Shown here: positions 26,654 to 35,694 of the stretch, one piece after another | Layout: each line of letters begins with the position of its first letter | Position numbering within the stretch: the first letter of the stretch is position 1 | Origin: Palsa-661 sp035535015 | Lineage (GTDB): Bacteria > Actinomycetota > Acidimicrobiia > Acidimicrobiales > UBA8190 | Length of the DNA: 64,000 nt | NCBI GenBank assembly: GCA_035535015.1 | Contig: DATLQU010000026.1 | Location: forward strand, 99,028-163,027 | Direction: 5' to 3' | Position numbers and translations under genes: made by a program | The notes under the pieces: generated by a model | Database searches by the model: none | What the model was told of the DNA's origin: nothing | What the model saw: only the letters and a program-made list of their open reading frames with translations

Positions 26654-29127
26654 CCGTGTCCGGTACTCCGCTGCACCGGTTCGGTGGCCTCGGCACCTTC
26701 GACGGCATCGACGAGTTCGAGGACGCCTCCCCCGCCCCCGTGGCCGACGCCGTGGCCGGGGCCCTCGACGACGCCCTGGCCGAGGGGCCGGCACCACCGG
26801 CTGACGAAAGTGCGCCGGCGGCGTCTCCCCGACGGCCGCGCTGGAGCGACTCGGTCCCCCCGGCCGACGAGCTCCTCGATGGCCTGAACGAACCGCAGCG
26901 ACGCGCCGTCGTCCACCGGGGCGGCCCCCTGCTCGTGGTGGCCGGCGCCGGGTCGGGCAAGACCCGGGTCCTCACCCACCGGGTGGCCCATCTCATCGCC
27001 ACCGGCGACGCCCGGCCATGGGAGATCCTGGCCATCACCTTCACCAACAAGGCGGCCGACGAGATGCGGACGCGTCTGGTCGGCCTGGTGGGTCCGGTGG
27101 CCGAACGCATGTGGGTGTCGACGTTCCACGCCGCCTGCGTCCGGATCCTGCGTTCCCACGCCGATCGCCTCGGTTACCGCTCCTCGTTCACCATCTACGA
27201 CGACACCGACTCCCGGCGCCTGATCGAACAGATCCTTCGCGATCTGAACATCGACGCCAAGAAGATCCCGCCCCGGTCCGTCCAGGCCGTCATCTCCGGG
27301 GCCAAGGCGGAGCTGGTGGAGGCCCAGGAGTTCGCCGCCCAGGCGCAGTCGGTCTTCGAGCGGCGGATGGCCGACGTCTACGTCGAGTACCAGCAGCGGC
27401 TCTTCGCCGCGTCGGCCATGGACTTCGACGATCTACTGCTGCAGACGGTGAACCTCATGCGCCGCGCCCCCGACGTCCTCGAGTCGTATCAGAAGCGGTT
27501 CCGACAGGTGTTGGTCGACGAGTACCAGGACACCAACCGTGTCCAGAACGAGCTCGTCATGCTCCTGTGCGCCGAACACCGAAACGTCTGCATCGTCGGC
27601 GACACCGACCAGTCCATCTACGCCTTCCGCGGAGCCGACATCCGCAACATCCTCGAATTCGAGAAGGCCTTCCCCGATGCCGTGATCGTTCCGCTCGAGC
27701 AGAATTACCGTTCCACCAAGACCATTCTCGACGCCGCCAACGCCGTGATCGTCAACAACACCTCGCGGGTCCCGAAAGACCTGTGGACCGATGGCGAACA
27801 GGGGGAGCCGGTCAACCGGTTCCGGGCCGAGGACGAGTACGACGAGGCGGCCTGGGTGGCGGCCGAGATCGGTCGCCTGCACCACGGCGAAGGACTGCGC
27901 TACGGGGACGTGGCCATCTTCTACCGGACGAACGCGCAGAGCAGAGCCCTGGAAGAGGCTCTGGTGCGGACGGCCGTCGCCTACAAGGTGGTGGGGGGCA
28001 CCCGCTTCTACGACCGCCGTGAGGTGAAGGACCTCCTGGCCTACCTCCGGGTCCTGGCCAATCCCTCCGACGAGATCTCCGCCCGCCGGATCGTGAACGT
28101 CCCGCGCCGGGGGGTGGGCGACACCTCCGCCGATCGGCTGGCGGCCTGGGCCCGCGAGCGGGGTCGCTCCTTCGCTGACTGCTTCGACCAGGTGGCCGAA
28201 GCGGGCGTGACCGGGCGCGCCGCGGCCGGGTTGGCGGCACTGTCGGCGCTTCTCGACGAACTCCGCACCGAAGCCGACGCCGGGGCCGGTCCCGCGGCGC
28301 TGATCCAAGCCGTGGCCTCGCGTACCGGATACGTGGCCGAGCTCGAGGCCCAGGACACCCTCGACGCCGCCGGCCGGCTCGAGAACATCGCCGAGCTGGT
28401 GGGGGCGGCCACCGAATACGACTCGCTCGACGAGTTCCTCGAGTCCGTGGCCCTCGTCTCCGACGCCGACGAGATCGAGGACGACGGCAGCCGGGTGTCG
28501 CTCATGACCCTGCACACGGCCAAGGGCCTCGAGTTCCCGGCCGTCTTCCTGGTGGGCATGGAGGACGGGGTCTTCCCCCACCTGCGCTCCCTCGACGACC
28601 CCATGCAGCTGGAGGAGGAACGGCGCCTCGCCTACGTGGGCATCACCCGGGCCCGGCGCCGCCTCTACGTGACCCACGCCTGGAGCCGGACCCTCTGGGG
28701 TTCCACCAGCCACGCCATCCCCAGCCGGTTCCTGTCCGAGATCCCGGCCGAATTGGTCCGGGACGTCGGCGCCTCGACGACGCTTCGTCGCGACCCCACC
28801 CGGCTCGTCTCCTCCCGGCTGCGCCGCCGCCCTCGCCATCCGGGACAGGGCGATCCGGGACAGGGCGATCCGGGACATCTCATCGACGGCGACGACGACT
28901 GGTCGGTCGCCGCCGACTCGGCCCATGATGCCGACAGCTGGCACGATCCCGACCCCTGGGACGACGACGCCGGGGCCGACGTCACCCCCGTCCCCCCCGT
29001 GAAGGCCTCCGGTTCCGGTTGGTCCCGTTCCGCCGACACCGACAGCCGGCCCCGGCGACCGGCGCCAACGGGCCGCAAGAGCCGTCTGCCCAAGATGGCC
29101 GAAGAGCGTTTCCGCTCGGGCGCCTGA
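26650..29127 (+). CDS. pcrA: ATP-dependent DNA helicase PcrA/UvrD
   Basis: SF1A 3'-5' helicase for nucleotide-excision and mismatch-type repair. Motif I is VVAGAGSGKTRVLTHR, Ia TFTNKAADEM, II LVDEYQDTN, III GDTDQSIYAFRGAD, IV LEQNYRST, V LHTAKGLEFPAVFLVGMEDG and VI RRLAYVGITRARRRLY. Starts at GTG 26644, 26650 and 26656 are in frame; 26650 overlaps the guaA stop as GTGA and is preferred. About 65 acidic/Ser-rich residues precede motif I. The C-terminal 130 residues are a disordered linker with a GQGDP duplication and a basic KSRLPKM end resembling the RNA polymerase-binding tail of PcrA. Confidence 0.95.
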   Translation: MTVSGTPLHRFGGLGTFDGIDEFEDASPAPVADAVAGALDDALAEGPAPPADESAPAASPRRPRWSDSVPPADELLDGLNEPQRRAVVHRGGPLLVVAGAGSGKTRVLTHRVAHLIATGDARPWEILAITFTNKAADEMRTRLVGLVGPVAERMWVSTFHAACVRILRSHADRLGYRSSFTIYDDTDSRRLIEQILRDLNIDAKKIPPRSVQAVISGAKAELVEAQEFAAQAQSVFERRMADVYVEYQQRLFAASAMDFDDLLLQTVNLMRRAPDVLESYQKRFRQVLVDEYQDTNRVQNELVMLLCAEHRNVCIVGDTDQSIYAFRGADIRNILEFEKAFPDAVIVPLEQNYRSTKTILDAANAVIVNNTSRVPKDLWTDGEQGEPVNRFRAEDEYDEAAWVAAEIGRLHHGEGLRYGDVAIFYRTNAQSRALEEALVRTAVAYKVVGGTRFYDRREVKDLLAYLRVLANPSDEISARRIVNVPRRGVGDTSADRLAAWARERGRSFADCFDQVAEAGVTGRAAAGLAALSALLDELRTEADAGAGPAALIQAVASRTGYVAELEAQDTLDAAGRLENIAELVGAATEYDSLDEFLESVALVSDADEIEDDGSRVSLMTLHTAKGLEFPAVFLVGMEDGVFPHLRSLDDPMQLEEERRLAYVGITRARRRLYVTHAWSRTLWGSTSHAIPSRFLSEIPAELVRDVGASTTLRRDPTRLVSSRLRRRPRHPGQGDPGQGDPGHLIDGDDDWSVAADSAHDADSWHDPDPWDDDAGADVTPVPPVKASGSGWSRSADTDSRPRRPAPTGRKSRLPKMAEERFRSGA
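28841..28876 (+). repeat. 15-bp direct repeat in the pcrA linker
   Basis: CGGGACAGGGCGATC occurs twice back to back (28841-28855, 28856-28870), followed by six more matching bases. It encodes PGQGDPGQGDPG in the disordered linker and is in frame, so length changes are tolerated. Confidence 0.85.
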
Positions 29128-29135
29128 CGCCGTCG

Positions 29136-29909
29136 GTGTCGTCGCCCACCCCCGGACCGGACATCGGGCACTGGGACGCCCCCACCTACGACCGCGTCTC
29201 GGACCCCATGACCCGCTGGGGGATGGAGGTCCTCGACCGTCTGCCGCTCTCTCCCGGTGACACGGTGTTGGACGCCGGCTGCGGCACCGGCCGGGTGACG
29301 GAGCTGCTGCTCGATCGGTTGGCCGGCGGACGGGTGGTGGCACTGGATGCGGCGGGGTCGATGTTGGCCGAAGCCCGTCTCCGGCTGGCCCGCTTCGACG
29401 AGAGGGTCATGTTCGTCGACGCCGACCTTCTCGATCTGGCGCCCGACACCCTGGGTGGGTGGGCCCCCGTCGACGCCGTCCTGTCCACCGCCACCTTCCA
29501 CTGGGTGCTCGACCACGACCGCCTCTTCGACAACCTGGCCCGGGTGCTCCGGCCCGGTGGTCGTCTGGTGGCCCAGTGCGGGGCGGACGGCAACATCGCC
29601 CGGCTGATCGCCGCCGTCCGGGCCACCGGGACCGAGCGGGCCGGCGCCTGGCTCTACGCCACGCCCGAGGACACCCGCCGACGCCTCGAGGCGTCGGGAT
29701 TCACCGACATCGAGGTCTGGACCCACCCCGAACCGACCAGGATCGACCCGGCCGACCTCGAGACCTATCTGGAGACCGTCTGCCTGAGGACCCACGTCCT
29801 GGCCATGGCCCCCGGCGAGCGCCGGGAATTCCTGGCCGCGGTGGCCGCCGCCCTCGGGGATCCGGTGATCGACTACCTCCGACTCAACTTCACCGCCCGC
29901 CGGGGCTGA
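29136..29909 (+). CDS. Class I SAM-dependent methyltransferase (trans-aconitate methyltransferase-like)
   Basis: Predicted cytoplasmic methyltransferase of about 257 residues. Motif I DTVLDAGCGTGRVTELLLDRL, post-I RVVALDAAGSM, motif II VDAVLSTATFHWVLDHDRLF and motif III RVLRPGGRLVAQCGADGNI are intact. The STATFHWV segment and the conserved GRL...CGG-like loop resemble the trans-aconitate methyltransferase (Tam) group. Substrate remains open. GTG 29136, 8 nt after the pcrA stop, is the best start; no strong Shine-Dalgarno sequence is seen. Confidence 0.82.
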   Translation: MSSPTPGPDIGHWDAPTYDRVSDPMTRWGMEVLDRLPLSPGDTVLDAGCGTGRVTELLLDRLAGGRVVALDAAGSMLAEARLRLARFDERVMFVDADLLDLAPDTLGGWAPVDAVLSTATFHWVLDHDRLFDNLARVLRPGGRLVAQCGADGNIARLIAAVRATGTERAGAWLYATPEDTRRRLEASGFTDIEVWTHPEPTRIDPADLETYLETVCLRTHVLAMAPGERREFLAAVAAALGDPVIDYLRLNFTARRG

Positions 29910-30009
29910 CGAGAGCCCGACGGCCCCCTCCCGGCTCCGCCGGCCCACGGCGGTGCCTGGAGGCCCGCGACCCGGGGTCTGCGTTGGCGCCGGGCTGGGC
30001 AGGGATGCC

Positions 30010-30015
30010 TACACT
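30010..30015 (+). promoter_or_regulatory. Probable -10 box for the B12-binding protein gene
   Basis: TACACT ends 9 nt before ATG 30025, consistent with a leaderless or near-leaderless transcript. Confidence 0.4.
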
Positions 30016-30024
30016 CAGTGGCCG

Positions 30025-30441
30025 ATGAAGCGTCCCTACCGGGTCATCGTGGCCAAGCCGGGCCTCGATGGCCATGACCGTGGTGCCAAAGTCATCGCGC
30101 GCGCCCTGCGTGACGCCGGATTCGAGGTCATCTACACGGGCCTGCACCAGACGCCCGAGCAGGTCGTCCAGGTGGCCGTGCAGGAGGACGCCGACGCCGT
30201 CGGGCTCTCGCTTCTCTCGGGTGCCCATCTCACCCTCGTGCCCCGGGTCCTCGACGGTCTGCGGGCCGAGGGCCTCGGCGACGTCTTGGTGATCGTGGGC
30301 GGCATCATCCCCGATGCCGACATCCCCGCCCTCAAGAAGCTCGGGGTGGCCGCCGTCTTCACCCCGGGGGCGCCGCTGCCCACCATCGTCCAGGAAGTGG
30401 CCGACGCGCTCGACCAGCGGGAGGCGGCGACCGGACGGTAA
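30025..30441 (+). CDS. Stand-alone cobalamin B12-binding domain protein (methylmalonyl-CoA mutase C-terminal type)
   Basis: A 138-residue Rossmann-like B12 domain. It carries the DxHxxG lower-ligand motif (LDGHDRGAK), the SxL loop (LSLLSGAH) and the downstream GG (VIVGGIIPDADI), the three elements that bind adenosylcobalamin with histidine on. The sequence matches the C-terminal domain of methylmalonyl-CoA mutase closely, but no catalytic barrel is encoded nearby. It could be the small subunit of a two-component acyl-CoA mutase encoded elsewhere. Upstream of sucCD, which fits a link to succinyl-CoA metabolism. Confidence 0.9.
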   Translation: MKRPYRVIVAKPGLDGHDRGAKVIARALRDAGFEVIYTGLHQTPEQVVQVAVQEDADAVGLSLLSGAHLTLVPRVLDGLRAEGLGDVLVIVGGIIPDADIPALKKLGVAAVFTPGAPLPTIVQEVADALDQREAATGR

Positions 30442-30599
30442 GAACGTGGTGCCGGCAGCCGAGCCGGGCATCGGTGCTGGCGACGGGCGTCGTCGGTGCC
30501 AGAGTCACCGCACCAACCAGATGCACGCACCAACCCAGATCCACGAAGTCTCCAGAACGACGCACGCACATCCGCAGTGGAACAGAGAGGAAGCAGTCG

Positions 30600-31748
30600 G
30601 TGGATCTCTACGAATACCAGGGAAAGCAATACTTCGCCCGGTTCGGTATCCCCATCTCGCCGGGCGGCGTGGCCGACACCGTGGACGAGGCGGTGGCCCA
30701 GGCTGACAAGGCCGGCTATCCCGTCGTGGTGAAGGCGCAGGTGAAGGTGGGAGGCCGGGGCAAGGCCGGCGGCATCCAACTGGCCGACGACGCCGACGCC
30801 GTCCGCCGTCACGCCGGCAACATCCTGGGCATGGACATCAGCGGTCACACGGTGCACCGGCTGTGGATCGAGAACGCCTCCGACATAGCCCGTGAGTACT
30901 ACGCCAGCTTTACCTTGGACCGGGCGGCCAAGCTCCACCTCTGCATGGTCTCGGCCAAGGGCGGCGTGGAGATCGAGGAGGTGGCCGCCACCGACCCCCA
31001 GGCCATCTCGCGCTTGCACGTGGACCCGGTGGACGGGATCTCCCTCGACGCCGCGGCCGGCCTGGTGGCCGAGGCCGGCATCGACGAGCAGGCGCGGTCG
31101 CAGGCCGCCGCCCTGCTGGTCAAGCTCTACGACTGCTACGTCCACGGCGACTGCGACCTGGCCGAGATCAACCCCCTGATCCTCACGACCGACGGCCGGG
31201 TGCACGCCCTCGACGCCAAGGTCACGCTCGACGACAACGCCGCCTACCGCCACCCGGAATGGGATGCCTTCGCCGGCGACGAGGAGATGGACGAGCGTGA
31301 GAAGTTGGCCCGCGAGAAGGGGCTCAACTACATCGGCCTGTCCGGTTCGGTGGGCATCATCGCCAACGGCGCCGGACTGGCCATGAGCACGCTGGACGTG
31401 GTCACCCAGGTGGGGGGGACGGCGGCGAACTTCCTGGACATCGGGGGCGGAGCGAACGCCGACGTCATGGCCGCGGCGCTCGACGTGATCAACAGCGACG
31501 CGGCCGTCCGGGCCATCTTCGTGAACATCTTCGGGGGCATCACCCGGGTGGACGAGGTGGCCAACGGGGTGGTGGAGGCGCTGCGGCGTGTCGACATCCA
31601 CTCGCCCATCGTCCTGCGCCTCGACGGCACCAACGCCGAAGCGGGCCGGGAGATCCTGGCCGCCCACCTGTCGGACAACCTGGTGATGGAACCCACGATG
31701 CTCGCCGCCGCCCGCCGGGCCGTGGCGTTGGCGGGAGGCGGACGATGA
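30600..31748 (+). CDS. sucC: Succinyl-CoA synthetase beta subunit
   Basis: ATP-grasp subunit of the TCA enzyme converting succinyl-CoA to succinate with substrate-level phosphorylation. The GTG start at 30600 gives DLYEYQGKQYFARFGIPISP, preceded by AGAGGAAG. Key stretches: VVKAQVKVGGRGKAGGI, EINPLILT, GLSGSVGIIANGAGLAMSTLD, FLDIGGGA and FVNIFGGITRVD. 382 residues. The 158-nt gap before it (30442-30599) shows no gene. The sucC stop overlaps the sucD ATG. Confidence 0.97.
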   Translation: MDLYEYQGKQYFARFGIPISPGGVADTVDEAVAQADKAGYPVVVKAQVKVGGRGKAGGIQLADDADAVRRHAGNILGMDISGHTVHRLWIENASDIAREYYASFTLDRAAKLHLCMVSAKGGVEIEEVAATDPQAISRLHVDPVDGISLDAAAGLVAEAGIDEQARSQAAALLVKLYDCYVHGDCDLAEINPLILTTDGRVHALDAKVTLDDNAAYRHPEWDAFAGDEEMDEREKLAREKGLNYIGLSGSVGIIANGAGLAMSTLDVVTQVGGTAANFLDIGGGANADVMAAALDVINSDAAVRAIFVNIFGGITRVDEVANGVVEALRRVDIHSPIVLRLDGTNAEAGREILAAHLSDNLVMEPTMLAAARRAVALAGGGR

Positions 31749-32632
31749 GCATCTTCGTCGATGAGAACACCAAAGTGGTCGTCCAGGGCCTGACCGGGGG
31801 CCAAGGACGCTTCCACGGCCTGCGCAACCGTGACTACGGCACCCAGGTGGTGGCCGGGGTGACGCCGGGCAAGGGCGGGACCGACGTCGACGGGGTCCCC
31901 ATCTTCGACACCATGGCCGAGGCCGTGGCCGCCACGGGCGCCGACGCCTCGTTCGTGGTCGTGCCCCCGAAATTCGCGGCCGACGCCATCATGGAGGCGG
32001 CCGCCGCCGACATCGGTTTCATCGTCTGCATCACCGAGGGCATCCCGGCGCAGGACGAGGCGCTGTTCTACAACCGACTGCGCCGCGACCACCCGAAGAC
32101 GAGGTTGCTCGGTCCCAACTGTCCGGGGATCATCTCGCCGGGGAAGTGCAACATCGGGATCACGTCGGGCGACATCGCCCTGGCCGGTGGTCCGGTGGGG
32201 ATCGTCAGCCGGTCGGGCACCCTCACGTACCAGGCGCTACACGAGCTGTCGCAACAAGGCGTGGGCCAGACCACCTGCGTCGGGATCGGGGGCGACCCTG
32301 TTCCCGGGACCAGCTTCATCGACTGCCTGGCTGCCTTCGAGGACGATCCCGACACCCGCGCCGTCATGATGATCGGTGAGATCGGCGGCTCGGCCGAGGA
32401 ACAGGCGGCCAAATTCGTTGCCGAGCACATGACCAAGCCCGTCGTCTGCTACGTCGCCGGCGTGACCGCGCCTCCGGGACGCAAGATGGGCCACGCCGGC
32501 GCCATCATCTCCGGGTCACAGGGGACGGCCCAGGCCAAGATGGCGGCGTTGTCCGCCGTCGGTGCCTCGGTGGCCCAGAACCCCACCGAGGCGGGGGAGA
32601 TGATGGTCGAGGTGGTGAAGGCGCTGTCCTGA
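31745..32632 (+). CDS. sucD: Succinyl-CoA synthetase alpha subunit
   Basis: Carries the phosphohistidine and CoA site of succinyl-CoA synthetase. The 295-residue protein contains KVVVQGLTGGQGRFH, LGPNCPGIISPGKCNIGI, SRSGTLTYQALHEL and the catalytic GRKMGHAGAIISGSQGTAQAK in which the His is phosphorylated. Overlaps sucC by 4 nt, ensuring balanced subunit synthesis. Confidence 0.98.
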   Translation: MSIFVDENTKVVVQGLTGGQGRFHGLRNRDYGTQVVAGVTPGKGGTDVDGVPIFDTMAEAVAATGADASFVVVPPKFAADAIMEAAAADIGFIVCITEGIPAQDEALFYNRLRRDHPKTRLLGPNCPGIISPGKCNIGITSGDIALAGGPVGIVSRSGTLTYQALHELSQQGVGQTTCVGIGGDPVPGTSFIDCLAAFEDDPDTRAVMMIGEIGGSAEEQAAKFVAEHMTKPVVCYVAGVTAPPGRKMGHAGAIISGSQGTAQAKMAALSAVGASVAQNPTEAGEMMVEVVKALS

Positions 32633-32636
32633 GCTC

Positions 32637-32666
32637 GCGGGCGGTCCTGCTTTGGAGGACCCCCGC
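32637..32666 (+). terminator. Hairpin after sucD
   Basis: GCGGG...GGTCCT pairs with AGGACC...CCCGC across a 7-nt loop, with one bulged C in the 5' arm. It begins just after the sucD stop but lacks a T tract, so factor-independent termination is plausible, not proven. Confidence 0.5.
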
Positions 32667-32677
32667 CGCCGCGCTGG

Positions 32678-32683
32678 TAGCGT
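32678..32683 (+). promoter_or_regulatory. -10 box of a probable leaderless purN promoter
   Basis: TAGCGT ends 7 nt before GTG 32691. It overlaps the alternative upstream GTG (32682), which argues against that codon as the start. Confidence 0.5.
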
Positions 32684-32690
32684 GAGCCGC

Positions 32691-33278
32691 GTGCGTCTGG
32701 GAGTGCTCGTCTCGGGTACGGGGACCATCCTCCAGGCGCTTGTGGCCGAAGGACTGCCCGTGGTCGTCGTGGTGGCCGACCGGCCCTGCCGAGGTCTCGA
32801 GCGGGCGGCCGAGGGGTCCATCGCCACCGAGCTCGTCGACCGTCGGCTGTTCGGCGGCTTCGGCCAGGGATTCGCCCGCGACGAATTCACCGGCGCCGTG
32901 GTCGAGGCCCTTCGGCGCCACGACGTGGACCTCCTGGTCATGGCCGGCTTCGGCACCGTTCTCACCCAGCCGGCCCACGACGCCTACGAGGGCAGGATCC
33001 TGAACACCCACCCGGCGTTGCTTCCCGCCTTTCCCGGTTGGCACGCCGTCGAGGACGCGCTGGCCGCCGGGGCCACGGTCACGGGCTGCACTGTCCACCT
33101 GGCCACCCTGGACATGGACGCCGGTCCGATCCTGGCCCAAGAGGAGGTAGAGGTGCGACCCGGAGACACCGCCGCCACGCTGCACGAGAGGATCAAGGAG
33201 GTGGAGAGGCGTCTCTATCCCGAGACCATCCGCAAAGTCATGGCCGCCGGGGTGGCCCCCGTGCGCCCGACGCCATGA
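32691..33278 (+). CDS. purN: Phosphoribosylglycinamide formyltransferase
   Basis: Third step of purine synthesis: formylates GAR with 10-formyl-THF. The product starts VRLGVLVSGTGTILQAL, the family's phosphate-binding loop. Catalytic Asn/His lie in ILNTHPALLPAFPGWHA and the Asp in TLDMDAGPILAQEEV. The loop GTGTILQA departs slightly from the usual GSGSNLQ. Start set at GTG 32691 by the -10 spacing; GTG 32682 is the alternative. The stop overlaps purH, giving purN-purH translational coupling. Confidence 0.94.
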   Translation: MRLGVLVSGTGTILQALVAEGLPVVVVVADRPCRGLERAAEGSIATELVDRRLFGGFGQGFARDEFTGAVVEALRRHDVDLLVMAGFGTVLTQPAHDAYEGRILNTHPALLPAFPGWHAVEDALAAGATVTGCTVHLATLDMDAGPILAQEEVEVRPGDTAATLHERIKEVERRLYPETIRKVMAAGVAPVRPTP

Positions 33279-34795
33279 GAGCGCTGCTGTCGGTCTACGA
33301 CAAGGCCGGCCTGGAGGAGTTCGCCTCCGGTCTGGCCGATCTCGGCTGGGAGCTGGTGGCCAGTGGGAACACGGCTCGGGCCTTGGCCGACGCCGGCATC
33401 GCCCATCTCGAGGTGGCCGCTCTCACCGGTGCCCCCGAAATGCTCGGGGGCCGGGTGAAGACACTGCACCCGAAGATCCACGGCGGGATCCTGGCCGACC
33501 GCGCCCAGCCGCAGCACATGGCCGATCTCGCCGCCCAGGGCATCGACGTGATCGACCTCGTGGTCTGCAATCTCTATCCCTTTTCCTCCGACCCCTCCAT
33601 CGAGTTGATCGACGTCGGTGGTCCCACCATGGTCCGGGCCGCGGCCAAGAACCATGCCCACGTCGGTGTCGTCGTCGACCCGGCCGAGTACGGCGGCGTC
33701 CTGACCGAGTTGCGGGCGGCGGGCGCCCTGTCGGCCGACACCCGCCGCCGGCTGGCCCGCGCCGCCTTTGCCCACACGGCGGCCTACGACGCCGCCATCG
33801 TCGGCTGGTTCGACACCGCCGGGCCCGGGGGGGAAGCCACCCTCCTGCCCCCCACCGTGCATCTCGCTCTCGAAAGGGCCGATGTGCTGCGTTACGGGGA
33901 GAACCCCCACCAGAGCGGGGCCCGCTACCGCGCCGCCGGACAGCCCACCTGGTGGGACGGGGTGGTCCAGCGGGCCGGAACGGCGCTGTCCTACCTCAAT
34001 CTCTTCGATGCCGACGCCGCCTGGCGCCTGGTCCAGGAGCTGGGTTCGGCGGGCGAATCGGCGGTGGCCATCATCAAGCACGCCAATCCCTGCGGCGCGG
34101 CCCTGGCCGCCGATCTCGCCGCTGCCTACACCTCGGCCCTCGAGTGCGATCCGGTCTCGGCTTTCGGCGGCGTCGTCGCCCTCGGCGGCCCCTGCACGGC
34201 GGAGGTGGCCCGGGTGGTGGCGGCCGGACCGCAGGCCGACGTCGTCGTGGCCCCGTCGTGGGAGGACGACGCGCTCGACATCCTGGTGGCCCGACGCAAG
34301 GCGACCCGACTCCTCGAGGCGCCGCCCTGGACCGGGACCCCCCTCGAGGTGCGCAGCCTGGGTGGCGGTTTCCTGGTCCAGGACGCCGACCGTTTCGAGG
34401 CGATGCGGTCGCAATGGCAGGTGACCACCAAGCAGGCCCCCACCGCCGAGCAGTGGCGCGACATAGACCTGGCCTGGCGGGTGTGCGCCCGCACCTCCTC
34501 CAACGCCATCGTGGTGGTTGGCGCCGGGCAGGCCGTCGGCATCGGCGCCGGCCAGCAGAGTCGCGTCGAGGCGGCCGAGATCGCCGTCCGCAAAGCCGGG
34601 CCCCGGGCCGTGGGCGCGGCGGCGGCCAGTGACGCCTTCTTCCCCTTTCGCGACGGCCTCGACGTCCTCGCCGACGCCGGGGTGACGGCGGTGATCCAGC
34701 CCGGTGGTTCGGTCCGCGACCCCGACCTGGTGGCCGCCGCCGACGAGCACGGCATCGCCATGGTGGTCACCGGCGAACGCCACTTCAGGCACTGA
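33275..34795 (+). CDS. purH: Bifunctional AICAR transformylase / IMP cyclohydrolase
   Basis: Last two steps of IMP synthesis. The N-terminal cyclohydrolase (about residues 1-190) shows RALLSVYDKAGLEEFA, ELVASGNTARAL, GGRVKTLHPKIHGGIL and DLVVCNLYPF. The C-terminal transformylase has LRYGENPHQSGARY, the catalytic Lys-His in AIIKHANPCGAAL, and ASDAFFPFRDGLD near the end, closing TGERHFRH. 506 residues. ATG 33275 overlaps the purN stop. Confidence 0.97.
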   Translation: MRALLSVYDKAGLEEFASGLADLGWELVASGNTARALADAGIAHLEVAALTGAPEMLGGRVKTLHPKIHGGILADRAQPQHMADLAAQGIDVIDLVVCNLYPFSSDPSIELIDVGGPTMVRAAAKNHAHVGVVVDPAEYGGVLTELRAAGALSADTRRRLARAAFAHTAAYDAAIVGWFDTAGPGGEATLLPPTVHLALERADVLRYGENPHQSGARYRAAGQPTWWDGVVQRAGTALSYLNLFDADAAWRLVQELGSAGESAVAIIKHANPCGAALAADLAAAYTSALECDPVSAFGGVVALGGPCTAEVARVVAAGPQADVVVAPSWEDDALDILVARRKATRLLEAPPWTGTPLEVRSLGGGFLVQDADRFEAMRSQWQVTTKQAPTAEQWRDIDLAWRVCARTSSNAIVVVGAGQAVGIGAGQQSRVEAAEIAVRKAGPRAVGAAAASDAFFPFRDGLDVLADAGVTAVIQPGGSVRDPDLVAAADEHGIAMVVTGERHFRH

Positions 34796-34798
34796 GCC

Positions 34799-35683
34799 AT
34801 GGCCGCTCAGATCCTGAACGGCGAGGCGGTGGCGGCCCGCATCCGGGCCGAGGTGGCCGATGCCGTGGACGCCTTGCACCGGTCCGGGATCCACCCCGGT
34901 CTCGGGACGATCCTGGTGGGTGACGACGCCCCCAGCGCCCGCTACGTGGCCCTGAAGCACGCCGACTGCGCCGAGGTGGGCATCGTCTCGGTCCACGAGC
35001 ACCTGCCGGCCGACGTCGGTCAGGACGAGCTCGAAGCGGTGATCGCCCGCTTCAACGACGATCCCGCCGTGCACGCCTATCTGGTCCAGGTGCCGCTCCC
35101 GGGTGGCCTCGACGAGGAGTCGGCTCTGCTGGCCGTGGACCCGAGAAAGGACGTCGACGGGCTGCATCCGGAGAATCTCGGCCGCCTGGTCATGGGCACC
35201 CCCGGTCCCCTGCCGTGCACCCCGGCCGGCATCGTCGAGCTCCTGGCGGCCTACGACGTCGTCGTCGAAGGCCGCCATGTGGTGATCATCGGTCGTGGGC
35301 TCACCATCGGTCGACCCCTGGCGCTGCTGCTGTCGCTGAAGCGTCCCGGATGCAATGCCGCGGTCACCGTGGTGCACACCGGTGTGCAGGATCTGGCCGC
35401 CATCGTGCGCACAGCAGACGTGGTGGTGGCCGCCGCCGGTTCGGCGGGCCTCGTGACCCCGGACATGATCAGACCCGGAGCGGCCGTGGTGGGGGCCGGA
35501 ACGTCATGGCGGGGCCGCACCCTGCTGTCCGACGTGGACGAGGCCGTGAGCGAGGTGGCGGGCTGGATCACCCCCCGGATCGGCGGTGTTGGCCCCATGA
35601 CGCGGGCCATGCTGCTGCGCAACGCGGTGCGGGCCGCCTCGCGGGCGGGACCGCCCGACGTCTCAGTTCGTGGCCACCTATAG
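34799..35683 (+). CDS. folD: Methylenetetrahydrofolate dehydrogenase / methenyl-THF cyclohydrolase
   Basis: Supplies 10-formyl-THF for purine synthesis. The 294-residue product has the Tyr/Lys catalytic stretch RYVALKHADCAEVGI, VQVPLPGGLDEE, DVDGLHPENLGRLVMG and PCTPAGIVELL. The NADP loop is VVIIGRGLTIGRPLALLLS; the usual GRSxxVG serine is a glycine here, a mild variation. Three nucleotides after purH, so the purN-purH-folD set matches folate supply to demand. Confidence 0.95.
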   Translation: MAAQILNGEAVAARIRAEVADAVDALHRSGIHPGLGTILVGDDAPSARYVALKHADCAEVGIVSVHEHLPADVGQDELEAVIARFNDDPAVHAYLVQVPLPGGLDEESALLAVDPRKDVDGLHPENLGRLVMGTPGPLPCTPAGIVELLAAYDVVVEGRHVVIIGRGLTIGRPLALLLSLKRPGCNAAVTVVHTGVQDLAAIVRTADVVVAAAGSAGLVTPDMIRPGAAVVGAGTSWRGRTLLSDVDEAVSEVAGWITPRIGGVGPMTRAMLLRNAVRAASRAGPPDVSVRGHL

Positions 35684-35686
35684 GCT
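35681..35686 (+). promoter_or_regulatory. -10 box of a probable leaderless metF promoter
   Basis: TAGGCT overlaps the folD stop and ends 8 nt before the metF ATG. Confidence 0.55.
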
Positions 35687-35694
35687 TTCGCCCC

